This document shows positions 17,595 through 25,330 of a DNA stretch of 43,143 bases, one piece after another; positions within the stretch are counted from its first letter, which is position 1; every line of letters begins with the position of its first letter. The position numbers and the translations under genes are program-made. A model generated the notes under the pieces. It had not been told where the DNA came from, searched no databases, and saw nothing but the letters and a program-made list of their open reading frames with translations. Source of the DNA: Phycisphaerales bacterium. GTDB taxonomy: Bacteria > Planctomycetota > Phycisphaerae > Phycisphaerales > UBA1924. The stretch is from positions 1 to 43,143 of the forward strand of contig JAEUJD010000209.1 of the NCBI GenBank assembly GCA_016793015.1. The letters are read 5' to 3'.

Positions 17595-18473
17595 TTACGA
17601 AGGCTGCTTGGGTTGGGAGGGTGCCGGGGCCGGAACCTTGGCCGGTTCCGGAGCCTCGGGTTTGTTGCCGCCTTCGGGCGCGGATGGCTCCGGAAGTCCT
17701 TTCACCTTGATTGCGGCACCGGGTTTCAATTCGATGACCGAGCTGGACGGGAGGAGGGTCGGATCGATGAGCGTGACCACCGCACCGTTCTGGCCGAGCA
17801 CCGTCAGGTTGCGGATCGGAAAGGCCTTGACACTTGGCTGTCCGGTCGGCGGGTTCGACGACTTGGCGTGGGGCGAGGGGTCAAACTCCAGCATGAGCAG
17901 CGCCGGACCGTTCGCGAACCGGAGCGGCAAAGGCAGAGTATTTTGAGGAGGATTTTTGAGGTTGCCCATCAGCGGGCCGAGTTTCGAGTACCCGTCGATG
18001 ATGTCCATCAGGCCCGATGGCGCGCCCTCGAACTCCCCGAACTTCTCGCGATAGCCGGTGCGGAACGCCTCGAACATCTCCGGGGTCAGCTTGTCGGCCG
18101 AGGCGGGAACGAACCGGCCCTTCGCCTTGTCCCACTCGCCGTCCTTGATCTCGGTCATGACGATCGCGGTCGAACCCACGATCTGCTTATCGAAGAAGCT
18201 CATCGCCTGCCACGCCCCGTAGCCGAGCGCCGTCCAGAGCGCGGTGCCGAAAAGCCCGATGACAAGCGCCGCGATTGCCAGCCCCGTGCCCCCGACGCGG
18301 CCTTTGCTCCCCGCGATCCCCACCAGCGCGAAGACCGCCAGCAGCGACGCGATAATCCCGAAACCGGGAATAAAGCACGGCAGCGCAAACACCAACGCGA
18401 TAATCGCAACGATGCTCGTGCGTTCCGGTCCCCAGTTGATATCCCGCTCCGCCGGCGCATTGAAACTTGTCAT
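17595..18473 (-). CDS. DUF4190-like membrane protein
   Basis: A 292-residue protein. Two N-terminal transmembrane segments (about 20-45 and 62-88) with Gly-rich turns (FIPGFGIIASLLAVFALVGI, GTGLAIAALVIGLFGTALW) match the DUF4190 pattern of small envelope proteins. A soluble C-terminal domain (about 95-250) follows with an all-helix then beta arrangement, and a Pro/Ala/Glu/Lys-rich disordered end. It lies 18 bp upstream of mlaF, so it is probably the first gene of the mlaF-mlaD transcript. It might provide an accessory subunit; it has no similarity that I can see to MlaE. The ATG has no Shine-Dalgarno but TACTGT six bases upstream. Confidence 0.6.
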   Translation of the reverse strand: MTSFNAPAERDINWGPERTSIVAIIALVFALPCFIPGFGIIASLLAVFALVGIAGSKGRVGGTGLAIAALVIGLFGTALWTALGYGAWQAMSFFDKQIVGSTAIVMTEIKDGEWDKAKGRFVPASADKLTPEMFEAFRTGYREKFGEFEGAPSGLMDIIDGYSKLGPLMGNLKNPPQNTLPLPLRFANGPALLMLEFDPSPHAKSSNPPTGQPSVKAFPIRNLTVLGQNGAVVTLIDPTLLPSSSVIELKPGAAIKVKGLPEPSAPEGGNKPEAPEPAKVPAPAPSQPKQPS

Positions 18474-18544
18474 GCGGGAACAGTATGTCTTGAAAAGGAC
18501 GTTCTATTGAGGGCGTCTTGAAGCCGTGCCCCGGGCCTCTTCGT

Positions 18545-19714
18545 TCACACTGCGGCACTGGTCGAAGCCCGGAGCGAGTTCACGCACCGGATCACGATGG
18601 CCGCGGCCTGCTTCAGTTCTTCCCGGGTCGTCTCGCGCGACAGGCTGAATCGCACCGAGCCGTGCGCCAGTGCGGGCCGCACGCCCATCGCCAGCAGAAC
18701 GGGCGAGGGATCGAGCGAGCCGGATGCGCAGGCTGCCCCGGCGCTCGCGCACACGCCGCTCTCGGAAAGGGCCAGCAGGACGGCCTCGGCTTCGAGCTTC
18801 GGAAAACCGATGCTGGTGGTGTTCCAGATTCGTGGAGCGTCCGATCCATTGACCTCGGCTCCCGGGCAGCCGGCCACTACCTCGGCCTCGAATTCATCGC
18901 GGAGCATGCCCAGCGAGTCTCGTGGCGCGGTATCTTCAAGCCAAGCAGAGGCCTCGCGGGCCGCGGCACCGGCCGCGAGGATGCCTGGCACGTTCTCCGT
19001 CCCGCCCCGACGTCCGAGTTCCTGGCTCCCCGGCGTCTGGGGGCGAAGCCGCACGCCCGAACGCACATAGAGACACCCGAAGCCCTTGAGTCCGTGAAAC
19101 TTGTGCGCGGACAGGCTCAGCATCGCGCAGTTCAGGCCGTCCTGGCCGAGCCGGGTCGCTTCCTTTCCGACCCACTGCACGCCATCGCAATGAAAGAGCA
19201 CGTTCGCGCTGTTGCAGATCGCCGCAATCTGCTCCACCGGCTGAACCACCCCGGTCTCGTTGTTGACCCACTGCACGCTGACGATCGCCGGCTTGCGCGC
19301 CAGCGCATCGGCGACCGATTCGAGCTGCACGATCCCCGCCCCATCGACTTCGAGCCAGTGCACGCGTGCCTCGCCCCGGGCTTCCATCTCGGTCAGCAGT
19401 TCGCGGATCGCGGAATGCTCGACTTTGGTGGAAGCGACCAGGGGCGGATCGTCGTGCTTCGGCTGCGCGTGCACCACGCCCCGGATCGCAAGGTGGATCG
19501 ACTCGGTCCCGCTCGAAACAAACGTGATCTCGCGCGGTTTCGCGCCGATCAGTTCCGCGATCGACTTGCGGGCCATTTCCAGGTGTGCCCGCGCCGTCTG
19601 CCCCGCGCGATGCACGCTCGACGGGTTGTGCCACGCTTCGCGCATCGCAAGGCCCGCCGCTTCAATGGCGGCAGCACAAGGGCGAGTGGTGGCGTTGTTA
19701 TCGAGGTAGATCAC
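18545..19714 (-). CDS. Cysteine desulfurase (NifS/IscS family)
   Basis: PLP enzyme that removes sulfur from cysteine for iron-sulfur clusters or thiolation. The GTG at 19714 gives MIYLDNNATT, the canonical start; a TTG two codons upstream lies in a repeat and is less likely. PLP-binding elements: SSGTES, the stacking His in VEHSAI, WVNNETGV, HCDGVQ and the Schiff-base Lys in SLSAHKFHGLKG (Lys205). The catalytic Cys lies in GAACASGSLDPS (Cys329); the short loop around it is group I/II-intermediate in length. C-terminal RFSLSRETTREEL is conserved. No iscU, iscA or trmU gene is adjacent, so the sulfur acceptor is not evident. Confidence 0.92.
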   Translation of the reverse strand: MIYLDNNATTRPCAAAIEAAGLAMREAWHNPSSVHRAGQTARAHLEMARKSIAELIGAKPREITFVSSGTESIHLAIRGVVHAQPKHDDPPLVASTKVEHSAIRELLTEMEARGEARVHWLEVDGAGIVQLESVADALARKPAIVSVQWVNNETGVVQPVEQIAAICNSANVLFHCDGVQWVGKEATRLGQDGLNCAMLSLSAHKFHGLKGFGCLYVRSGVRLRPQTPGSQELGRRGGTENVPGILAAGAAAREASAWLEDTAPRDSLGMLRDEFEAEVVAGCPGAEVNGSDAPRIWNTTSIGFPKLEAEAVLLALSESGVCASAGAACASGSLDPSPVLLAMGVRPALAHGSVRFSLSRETTREELKQAAAIVIRCVNSLRASTSAAV

Positions 19715-19715
19715 A

Positions 19716-19835
19716 GTCAAAAGTCAGCAGCGAAAAGCGAACATGAAGGCAGCACGCTTGCTGCGTGTCTGCGTATCCGTGAAGCGTCCAGGCAGCGACC
19801 TTTGTTCGCTGTTCGCTTTTCATTGTTCGCTTTCT
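19716..19835. repeat. Inverted pair of heptamer-periodic arrays
   Basis: The spacer holds two arrays with a 7-bp period. Left (19716-19750): GTCAAAA, GTCAGCA, GCGAAAA, GCGAACA, TGAAGGC. Right (19801-19835): TTTGTTC, GCTGTTC, GCTTTTC, ATTGTTC, GCTTTCT, which reads as the reverse complement style of the left. A 12-bp segment (GAAAAGCGAACA, 19732-19743) is exactly complementary to 19810-19821, so a hairpin with a loop of about 66 bases is possible; a further GCAGC/GCTGC stem sits in the loop. It lies just upstream of the desulfurase start and downstream of tetR. Confidence 0.7.
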
Positions 19836-19851
19836 TCCGCCGGCCCGCGTT

Positions 19852-20460
19852 TCAGGCCTTTTCAGCCGCCTTGCCGACCAGAATCCTCGCCACCACATCC
19901 TGCGGGTGCACGCCCTGGGCGTCGGCCCCGTGGTCGCCGTAGCCCATCGCGGCAACGACGCCGTAGCCCATCCCGATGTGGATCAGCAGCCAGGCGATGA
20001 CGTCGGCGCTGAAGCGCTGGGTCACCTTGTGCTCTTCCTGCGCGAGCTTGATCTCCTTCGAGATGAACCCGTGCAGGTTGTCCATGTGACGCTTGATCGC
20101 TCCGGCGATGCCCTCGTCATCGACTTCGGTGATCGCCTGGAGCAGCACGCGATAGTCGTCGCGGCCGTGCTTGGTGACCATCGGATTGTCGCCCAAAAGC
20201 CGCAAGAGACGTTCCGCTGGGTCCTTCGCACCAGAAAGGTGCTTTTCCCACGTCGAGATCGTGCGTTCGCTCGAGCGATCGATCAGCGCGATGAACAGAT
20301 CGCGCTTGGAGTCAAAGTGGCGATAGATGATGGGCTCGGTCACGCCCGCGGCCTTGGCCAGTTCCGCCGTCGTGGTCCGCGCGTACCCGACCTTCGCGAA
20401 CAAGACCCCGGCGTGATCAAGTAACTGCGACCGACGCTGTTGGGCAGGCAACCGGCTCAT
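19852..20460 (-). CDS. TetR/AcrR family transcriptional regulator
   Basis: A 202-residue regulator. The N-terminal helix-turn-helix (about 27-60) is textbook: TTTAELAKAAGVTEPIIYRHF then DSKRDLFIALI. The C-terminal ligand/dimer domain is helical (residues 70-195) with a hydrophobic stretch (AWLLIHIGMGYGVVAAMGYG). No ligand can be inferred. Upstream is a 116-bp AT-richer segment with TTACTAACC on the minus strand, which could be half of an operator, but a full palindrome is not present. No efflux pump or enzyme gene is adjacent to suggest its target; it may regulate itself or distant genes. ATG at 20460 has no convincing ribosome site. Confidence 0.9.
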   Translation of the reverse strand: MSRLPAQQRRSQLLDHAGVLFAKVGYARTTTAELAKAAGVTEPIIYRHFDSKRDLFIALIDRSSERTISTWEKHLSGAKDPAERLLRLLGDNPMVTKHGRDDYRVLLQAITEVDDEGIAGAIKRHMDNLHGFISKEIKLAQEEHKVTQRFSADVIAWLLIHIGMGYGVVAAMGYGDHGADAQGVHPQDVVARILVGKAAEKA

Positions 20461-20576
20461 GCTCGCAGTCGTTCCTCCCGAAGGGCCTGATTGGCCCGTC
20501 CTTTCGAAGTCGCTCGCGGCCGAAGAGACCGCACGGCCGCTTATCGGCCACCCAGCATCAATAGGTTAGTAAGGGA

Positions 20577-20672
20577 TCACAACGGAGGCGATTCTGACGA
20601 GTTCGGCGGCGGAACCGGGTCGTATCCGCCCTTCGAAAACGGATGACAGCGCAAAAGCCGCTTCGTCGCCAA
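20577..20672 (-). pseudogene. yidD 3' fragment
   Basis: Read on the minus strand in the yidD frame this gives [18 protein letters not shown] and VPPP, identical to the end of the intact gene at 22512-22772, then a different tail (NSSESPPL) and a TGA at 20577. Upstream of the identical part the frame still reads GLRGDCL against GFRGGWM in the intact copy, but a TAG and no start follow, so it is a fragment. It is most simply the old 3' end of yidD, displaced by an insertion, or a copy carried by the inserted DNA. Confidence 0.7.
20608..20671. repeat. 64-bp exact direct repeat, left copy
   Basis: Identical base for base to 22522-22585; allowing one mismatch the match extends to 70 bp (20602-20671). 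It lies within the 3' coding end of yidD and bounds a 1.9-kb AT-richer island, as attachment-site duplications do. Confidence 0.85.
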
Positions 20673-20796
20673 GCAGTCCCCCCTCAGCCCCGGTGGACGG
20701 TTCCGATTCTAGAAAATCAGCGAGCCGGCTTCGGCTTGCAAGCAGAGCATTTTGACGGTAGGCTTTGCGAAATCCCATATTGGGTGGTGGAACATC

Positions 20797-21801
20797 ATGA
20801 GCGCATTTCAACGCAAGGTGAATTACGCGGGGCTGTTTCTTTGCATTTTGGCACCGACAGTGGTCGCGGACCTGCGATTTTCGGAAACTCATGTGGTGCG
20901 AGGACGCTGGACGTACACGCCAGTTATGAATGAATTCAACACGGTAGAAGGCTTTCTAGCACTTGCAACGCCAGGCTTCACATCGGGCGAGAACTTCAAC
21001 GCGATGTGGATTTCTCGCGAATCGAGTAGTTCTCAACAATTCAGTCGCGCTGAAGCTTGGTATCTCGGCGATCAAATTCTTGCCGCTCGCTCGGTCGCGA
21101 TGCTTGAGGGAATTGAGCCAGCCAGCCTCGTCAATTTGCCATTTGAACTTGGAGCCGTGGTACTTTCAGGAGAGGAAATCGAACTTCCAGCAGAAGTCAA
21201 TCGGGGCCTTCTTGCAGATGATCCTCTTCAAGCCGTTCTCGATACGGTGGACAATCCGACCGAAGCCGTCGACGAGCTTGTTTCGTTTGGATATGCAGCC
21301 GCGCGACTTGGTGATGGCGGCGGGGAAACCGGCGTACCTCCGGAAGATGGATGTGAAATATGGATGGCGATACTTGCGCAGATGTTGGAAGACATCGCGA
21401 ATGGAATTGATCCCCAGTCGGCATCGGCATCCGCGGCATCGCAGATGTCGAATTCATGCAATGGCTATTGCATTCCGTGGGTAGTCCCAGGTGCGCCTGG
21501 CCCTTGGACTACAACGTGGGCTAGCGGGTGGGCGCTGTACGCAAGCTCGACTACTTCGAACAGCTTTCAGTGCGAGTATGCTCGAAGCGTGATACATATC
21601 CAATCTGCAATAGACATCGTTACAGATATTTACTGCGCAACTTGGCCCTGTACTCGTGATCGGTTTAGGGCAGCAGTGGAATTTGGTTCGTGTTTTCCCC
21701 TGTTGGGCCATGCCCAGCCACGCCGGCCTGTCCCATTGCTCCTGCGAGCACGGTTGGAGCTCCGGCTTCTCCGTGGATCCCGTGCATATTTTGAAGCATA
21801 A
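20797..21801 (+). CDS. Hypothetical exported protein of the island
   Basis: A 334-residue protein, unrecognised. ATG at 20797 with GGTGG six bases upstream. Residues 1-25 look like a signal peptide (VNYAGLFLCILAPTVVADL). The body is acidic and has PEDGCEIWMAILAQMLEDI and a Ser/Ala-rich turn (GIDPQSASASAASQMSNSC), then Cys and Trp residues (NGYCIPWVVPGAPGPWTTTW) that could form disulfides. The last 40 residues (from PLLGHAQPRRPVPLL) are Arg/Leu-rich and unlike the rest; in that GC-rich stretch the frame of the next gene has the better third-position GC. The true C-terminus may therefore have been lost by a frameshift near 21690. Confidence 0.55.
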   Translation: MSAFQRKVNYAGLFLCILAPTVVADLRFSETHVVRGRWTYTPVMNEFNTVEGFLALATPGFTSGENFNAMWISRESSSSQQFSRAEAWYLGDQILAARSVAMLEGIEPASLVNLPFELGAVVLSGEEIELPAEVNRGLLADDPLQAVLDTVDNPTEAVDELVSFGYAAARLGDGGGETGVPPEDGCEIWMAILAQMLEDIANGIDPQSASASAASQMSNSCNGYCIPWVVPGAPGPWTTTWASGWALYASSTTSNSFQCEYARSVIHIQSAIDIVTDIYCATWPCTRDRFRAAVEFGSCFPLLGHAQPRRPVPLLLRARLELRLLRGSRAYFEA

Positions 21802-22459
21802 CAATAAATCTAGATTTGAAGGGGTGTTGTTCCTGTCAATCGCCTTTTTAGTGGCAGTGGCGTGTACAGGGTTGTCGGTTGTTATAAGTCCGTTCTTGCC
21901 CCGTGTTATTTTGCCGGAGCTTGCTGAAGTAATATTTCCTTTTGTTCAATGTCAGTACGGCTGGGAATTACGCGATATTAACAATTCTACTTGGGTCGTC
22001 AACGGATATAGAAATCCTTGGGCAACGGAAATTCGACAATGGCCATTAGAAGATTCTGGCCAACCAAGAAAAGCTTGGACGGGCTTCCAAGGAATCGCGA
22101 GGGTGGTGTTGCCGCCGAATCCGTCGTGGGCTACGTCAAATTTGCGAGCGCCTACAAAAAAAGAAACTCTAGATCGCACGATAGTTGTGGACGCAGCTGC
22201 CGGGTTTCCCTTCCGTTCCACTGCAGCGAGTTGGAAACAGACCCCCGGCATCCTCGATGAATTTGCAAGTGGTCCGTCTATTGTAAATTTCTCATTGTGG
22301 AATCCCAGTCTTCGATATTTGCCGACACGCCTATTGCCGACTGGCCTAATTCTGAATATTGTGTTTTACTTCACGTTTTTTTGTGTGATCCGATGGCTTC
22401 TTCGTCGACCCTGGCGTCGACATAGAACTTCACGGTATTCGACTTGGATGGAACGCTAA
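21656..22459 (+). CDS. Hypothetical membrane protein of the island
   Basis: Open frame of 267 codons that overlaps the previous gene by 146 bp. Two transmembrane segments are clear: FLSIAFLVAVACTGLSVVIS (about 60-80) and ILNIVFYFTFFCVIRWLL near the end, followed by a basic tail (RRPWRRHR). This layout of N-terminal helix, soluble domain of 100-150 residues and C-terminal helix with Arg tail is common among planctomycete membrane proteins of unknown function. The start is unsure: ATG 21656, ATG 21710, GTG 21782 and TTG 21791 are all in frame and none has a strong ribosome site. The large overlap suggests a later start or a frameshift that joins it to the preceding frame. Confidence 0.5.
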   Translation: MIGLGQQWNLVRVFPCWAMPSHAGLSHCSCEHGWSSGFSVDPVHILKHNNKSRFEGVLFLSIAFLVAVACTGLSVVISPFLPRVILPELAEVIFPFVQCQYGWELRDINNSTWVVNGYRNPWATEIRQWPLEDSGQPRKAWTGFQGIARVVLPPNPSWATSNLRAPTKKETLDRTIVVDAAAGFPFRSTAASWKQTPGILDEFASGPSIVNFSLWNPSLRYLPTRLLPTGLILNIVFYFTFFCVIRWLLRRPWRRHRTSRYSTWMER

Positions 22460-22511
22460 CTGGTTGGAATCAGTTGCTGTCCGCCATGCGAAATTCCGTT
22501 GTGAACCCGGT

Positions 22512-22772
22512 TCATTTCGGAGGCGGAACCGGGTCGTATCCGCCCTTCGAAAACGGATGACAGCGCAAAAGCCGCTTCGTCGCCATCCACCCGCCCCGAA
22601 AGCCGCCGTGGATTTGCAGCGCCTCGGCTGCATAGTGCGAGCACGTCGGCCAATAGCGACACTGGCCACCCATCACGGGCGACAAGGTCCATTGATACAG
22701 CCGAACCAGCGCCAGCAGCGGGATCGCGACGGCCCGTGAAAACAACGAAACTGGGGCGCGGGTGGCATTCAT
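22512..22772 (-). CDS. yidD: Membrane protein insertion efficiency factor YidD
   Basis: An 86-residue protein that helps YidC-mediated membrane insertion. Family core: [29 protein letters not shown] with the paired Cys, and [17 protein letters not shown] at the end. The start is the ATG at 22772, overlapping the rnpA stop (ATGA), the usual rnpA-yidD arrangement; an upstream ATG at 22799 would add nine residues inside rnpA. An amphipathic helix ([17 protein letters not shown]) gives membrane contact. The last residues (PPPK, then TGA at 22512) lie inside a 64-bp repeat whose other copy is 1.9 kb away. The C-terminus may thus have been rebuilt by the island. Confidence 0.93.
   Translation of the reverse strand: MNATRAPVSLFSRAVAIPLLALVRLYQWTLSPVMGGQCRYWPTCSHYAAEALQIHGGFRGGWMATKRLLRCHPFSKGGYDPVPPPK
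22522..22585. repeat. 64-bp exact direct repeat, right copy
   Basis: Matches 20608-20671 exactly and lies inside the 3' end of the intact yidD. Repeat spacing is 1914 bp. Confidence 0.85.
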
Positions 22773-23155
22773 CCCATGCGCGCCTCGCGTTTGCGCCATT
22801 CACGGTCAAGACGCTCGATGCCCTCGCTCAGCCACCTCGCATATTGATCCATGCCCGGATCATCGTGCCGGCGGGCGGTGATCAGTAAGTCATAACTTCC
22901 GAGTAATTCAAGGCTTGGGACATCGAACTGCATCAGGCGGAAGGCCTCGCGCAGGCAGCGCTTCAGGCGATTGCGTTCGACCGCGTTCCCAAAGGCGCGC
23001 CCAATGGACATCCCGAGCCTCGGGTGCTCCAAGCCATTGCGCCGGGAATGAATCGTCAGCGGGCCACAGGGCGTCTTCATCCGGGCGTCGTGCACGGCTT
23101 CGAATTGACGGCGATGCGTCAGCCGGTGCTTGGGCCGGAAGAGGAGCTTGGACAT
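22769..23155 (-). CDS. rnpA: Ribonuclease P protein component
   Basis: A 128-residue basic protein that helps the RNase P RNA mature tRNA 5' ends. The diagnostic helix is present: [20 protein letters not shown] then EAFRLM, containing the RNRxKRxxRE signature (Arg61 on). The N-terminal [14 protein letters not shown] is also typical. It overlaps yidD by four bases (ATGA). rpmH, which normally precedes rnpA, is absent; the upstream gene is instead an unrelated membrane protein 28 bp away. Confidence 0.94.
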   Translation of the reverse strand: MSKLLFRPKHRLTHRRQFEAVHDARMKTPCGPLTIHSRRNGLEHPRLGMSIGRAFGNAVERNRLKRCLREAFRLMQFDVPSLELLGSYDLLITARRHDDPGMDQYARWLSEGIERLDREWRKREARMG

Positions 23156-23183
23156 GTGGGAATGCTAGTTCAGGGGCGCTGGT

Positions 23184-23714
23184 TCAGGCCCGTCGACGGC
23201 TGGCGGGTAGAAGCCCGACCAGCAGAAGAACCGAACCGACGACCAGCACCCAGGGCCGGACTTTGCTGTCGGTGACCATGCGGCTGAGGGTGCTGTCGAA
23301 TCGGCTGAACTCGGGCAGGTCGATCGGGTCGGGCTCGAGATTCGGGAAGACGCTCGCGCTCCCCGCCTTGATATCGGTATAGCCACCCTTGGTCGATCCG
23401 ACGCCAATCGGCACTCGGTCGGCGGGAATCTGGTTCAACTGGCTTGCCGCGAGCGAGAGAACAAGCGACTTCTCGCCGTGCTCGAGGGCCGTCGCGAACT
23501 CCTGGTACCGCGTCATGCGTTCCTGCCGGTGTTTTTCGACCAGCAAGGCCCGATCGCGCTGCCAGTAGGCTTCCCGCACCTGTTCGGCGGCAGGGATAAG
23601 CACGCTGGCGAGCAGCAATGTCAGTCCGGCAATGACAAAGAGCCAGCCGGGATCGACCAGTACCGGGACCCGCACCGAAGGTGCATCATTCTGAATTGGG
23701 GCCTCTGCCGCCAT
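23184..23714 (-). CDS. Hypothetical two-helix membrane protein upstream of rnpA
   Basis: A 176-residue protein, ATG at 23714 with AGGTG upstream. One membrane helix at about 24-43 (WLFVIAGLTLLLASVLIP) is followed by a long charged helix (EQVREAYWQRDRALLVEKHR) that is probably coiled coil, then a soluble loop with GVGSTKGGYTDIKAG, and a second helix (VLVVGSVLLLVGLLP) near the C-terminus with a short Arg tail. It occupies the place of rpmH before rnpA. I know no function; the position next to rnpA/yidD might be conserved in relatives. Confidence 0.65.
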   Translation of the reverse strand: MAAEAPIQNDAPSVRVPVLVDPGWLFVIAGLTLLLASVLIPAAEQVREAYWQRDRALLVEKHRQERMTRYQEFATALEHGEKSLVLSLAASQLNQIPADRVPIGVGSTKGGYTDIKAGSASVFPNLEPDPIDLPEFSRFDSTLSRMVTDSKVRPWVLVVGSVLLLVGLLPASRRRA

Positions 23715-23882
23715 AATCACCTAGACGGTATCGGGTAGACGCGGTCTGCAGCGCAAAAAACCGAACCGGTCCGGCTCGTCTTTGGCCACAATCCCCATCC
23801 GGCGCAAGGGGGCCTCGCGCCGTCAGGAACTTGTCTGGTTGAATGCAGTATCCGAGGGACGCCTTCTACCATCTGACCGTTC

Positions 23883-25253
23883 ATGTCGCGTCGGGTTGTC
23901 ATTACCGGGATTGGGGTTGTGAGTCCGCTAGGTGTCGGCCGCGGTCCCTTTTGGGACGGACTTTGCGTGGGCAAGTCCGCGATCGCCAAGCCGACCATCT
24001 TCGACGCCTCGGGCTTTGCCACCAAGCTGGCGGCGCAGCTCCCGGGCGAATTCTCCGCGAAGGACTTTGTTCCAAAGAGTTACCGCAAGGCCGTGAAGGT
24101 GATGGCACGGGACAGCGAGATCGCGGTTGCCGCGGCAAAGCTGGCGGCAGAAGACGCGGGACTTGTGACGCGGGGTTCGCTGGACGGTGCGCCGGGCACA
24201 CCGACCTATCCGAGCGACCGGATGGGTTGCCAGATCGGTGCGGGGCTCATAAATGCCGAGACCGACGAACTGACTTCCGCGCTCGCGACTTCAACCAACG
24301 AGCTGGGCGCGTTCGACTATCGCAAGTGGGGTGCGGTCGAAAGCGACGGCGGCGGCGGGGGCATGAACAACCTCCAGCCTCTCTGGATGCTGAAATACCT
24401 GCCCAACATGCTCGCGTGCCACGTGACGATCATCCACGGCTGCGAAGGTCCGAGCAATACCATCACCTGCGCCGAAGCGAGCGGACTGCTCTGCATGGGC
24501 GAGGGCATGCGGGTCATCCAGCGCGACGCGGCAGACCTCTGCTTCACCGGCGGCTGCGAGAGCAAGGTCAATCTGATGGGCGCGCTGCGCTGGACGCTGC
24601 TCAATCGCCTCGCGCCCTGCGCCGAAACCGATTCCCCCGATTCCATCGTTCGTCCGTTCGATCCAGGCGCCAAGGGGACCGTGCTGGGCGAGGGCGGCGG
24701 GCTGGTGGTGCTCGAAGAACGGGAGAAAGCCGTCGCCCGCGGTGCATCGATCTACGCCGAGGTTGCCGGATTCGGCGCGGCACACTCGCCTCCGCCCGCG
24801 TACGAAGAGATCCGAACCAAGCAAAGTCTCTCGAACGACGATCAACCGGGCGACGGCGTGCGATTTGCCGTTGAAGCCGCGCTCGCCGACGCGGGCATCG
24901 CGGCCGGTGACATCGATGCGATCGTTCCGACGGGTTCGGGGATCCGCGAAGAAGATGTCCAGGAAGCCGCGGGTCTGCGGGCCGTGTTCGGCGAACGGCT
25001 CGCGCGGGTTCCCATGATCACGGTGACTCCGTCCGTCGGGCAGACGGTCGCCGGTCACGGCGGCATCCAGCTCGCCGTGGGCGCGCTCGCCGTGAAGCAT
25101 CAGCACCTGCCCGCGCGGATCAATGCCGGCACCGTTGCAAGCGGATTGAACGCCGGCGCCGAATCGCAGCGACCCGCGCAGTTGAAGCATGTTCTCGTTG
25201 TGAGCACCGCGCTCGGCGGGCAGAATGCCGCGGCGGTGCTCCGGCGATCTTAA
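23883..25253 (+). CDS. Beta-ketoacyl synthase-like protein with altered active site
   Basis: A 456-residue KASII/FabF-fold protein: RRVVITGIGVVSPLG at the start, a Cys in NTITCAEASGLL (Cys196), FTGGCESKVN and GTVLGEGGGLVVLEE. The catalytic set is incomplete by eye alignment with the partner at 26136: the first His (AHGTGT) reads VPTGSG, so His is Thr350, and the conserved Lys (VKSMLGH) reads VGQTVAGH, so Lys is Gln387, while the second His (392) remains. It is therefore probably not a normal condensing enzyme; a chain-length-factor-like partner or a decarboxylase are possible. It is followed by TAATG into the spacer before the GxxExxY gene. No Shine-Dalgarno; TACCAT stands ten bases upstream. 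Confidence 0.85.
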   Translation: MSRRVVITGIGVVSPLGVGRGPFWDGLCVGKSAIAKPTIFDASGFATKLAAQLPGEFSAKDFVPKSYRKAVKVMARDSEIAVAAAKLAAEDAGLVTRGSLDGAPGTPTYPSDRMGCQIGAGLINAETDELTSALATSTNELGAFDYRKWGAVESDGGGGGMNNLQPLWMLKYLPNMLACHVTIIHGCEGPSNTITCAEASGLLCMGEGMRVIQRDAADLCFTGGCESKVNLMGALRWTLLNRLAPCAETDSPDSIVRPFDPGAKGTVLGEGGGLVVLEEREKAVARGASIYAEVAGFGAAHSPPPAYEEIRTKQSLSNDDQPGDGVRFAVEAALADAGIAAGDIDAIVPTGSGIREEDVQEAAGLRAVFGERLARVPMITVTPSVGQTVAGHGGIQLAVGALAVKHQHLPARINAGTVASGLNAGAESQRPAQLKHVLVVSTALGGQNAAAVLRRS

Positions 25254-25330
25254 TGTTTGACAGGAACGCCCGTTCCTACCATTCAGGGTGCGGCACGCGC
25301 CGCACAGCACAGATCTACAGGAGCGCGACC

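Larger units (their letters stand above)
20461..20796. other. 336-bp non-coding spacer carrying a yidD 3' remnant
   Basis: No convincing gene. 20461-20576 is the tetR upstream region. 20577-20672 holds a copy of the yidD 3' end. 20672-20796 precedes the first island gene and is AT-richer, with GGTGG six bases before that gene's ATG. A minus-strand open frame crosses the whole region but is in the wrong frame for yidD and has no other support. Confidence 0.6.
20672..22585. mobile_element. Candidate inserted island at the 3' end of yidD
   Basis: The unit from one 64-bp repeat to the next is 1914 bp. Between the repeats lie two plus-strand genes with clearly lower GC and different codon use from all neighbours, inserted between the intact yidD and a displaced copy of its 3' end. 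No integrase, transposase or terminal inverted repeats are visible, so it may be a remnant, a cassette moved in trans, or a product of recombination between two yidD copies. Confidence 0.5.

Noticed and set aside
20540..20580. TetR operator palindrome
   Set aside because: Only one TTACTAACC-like half-site is visible without a symmetric partner.
20566..20892. 108-codon minus-strand frame over the yidD remnant
   Set aside because: Reads yidD in a wrong frame and crosses the island gene start; the in-frame reading is a fragment.
20672..22585. Insertion sequence with transposase
   Set aside because: No transposase, no terminal inverted repeats and no short target duplication; only the 64-bp gene-end repeat.
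24291..25310. 339-codon minus-strand frame opposite the KS-like gene
   Set aside because: Shadow; the KS fold is clear on the plus strand.
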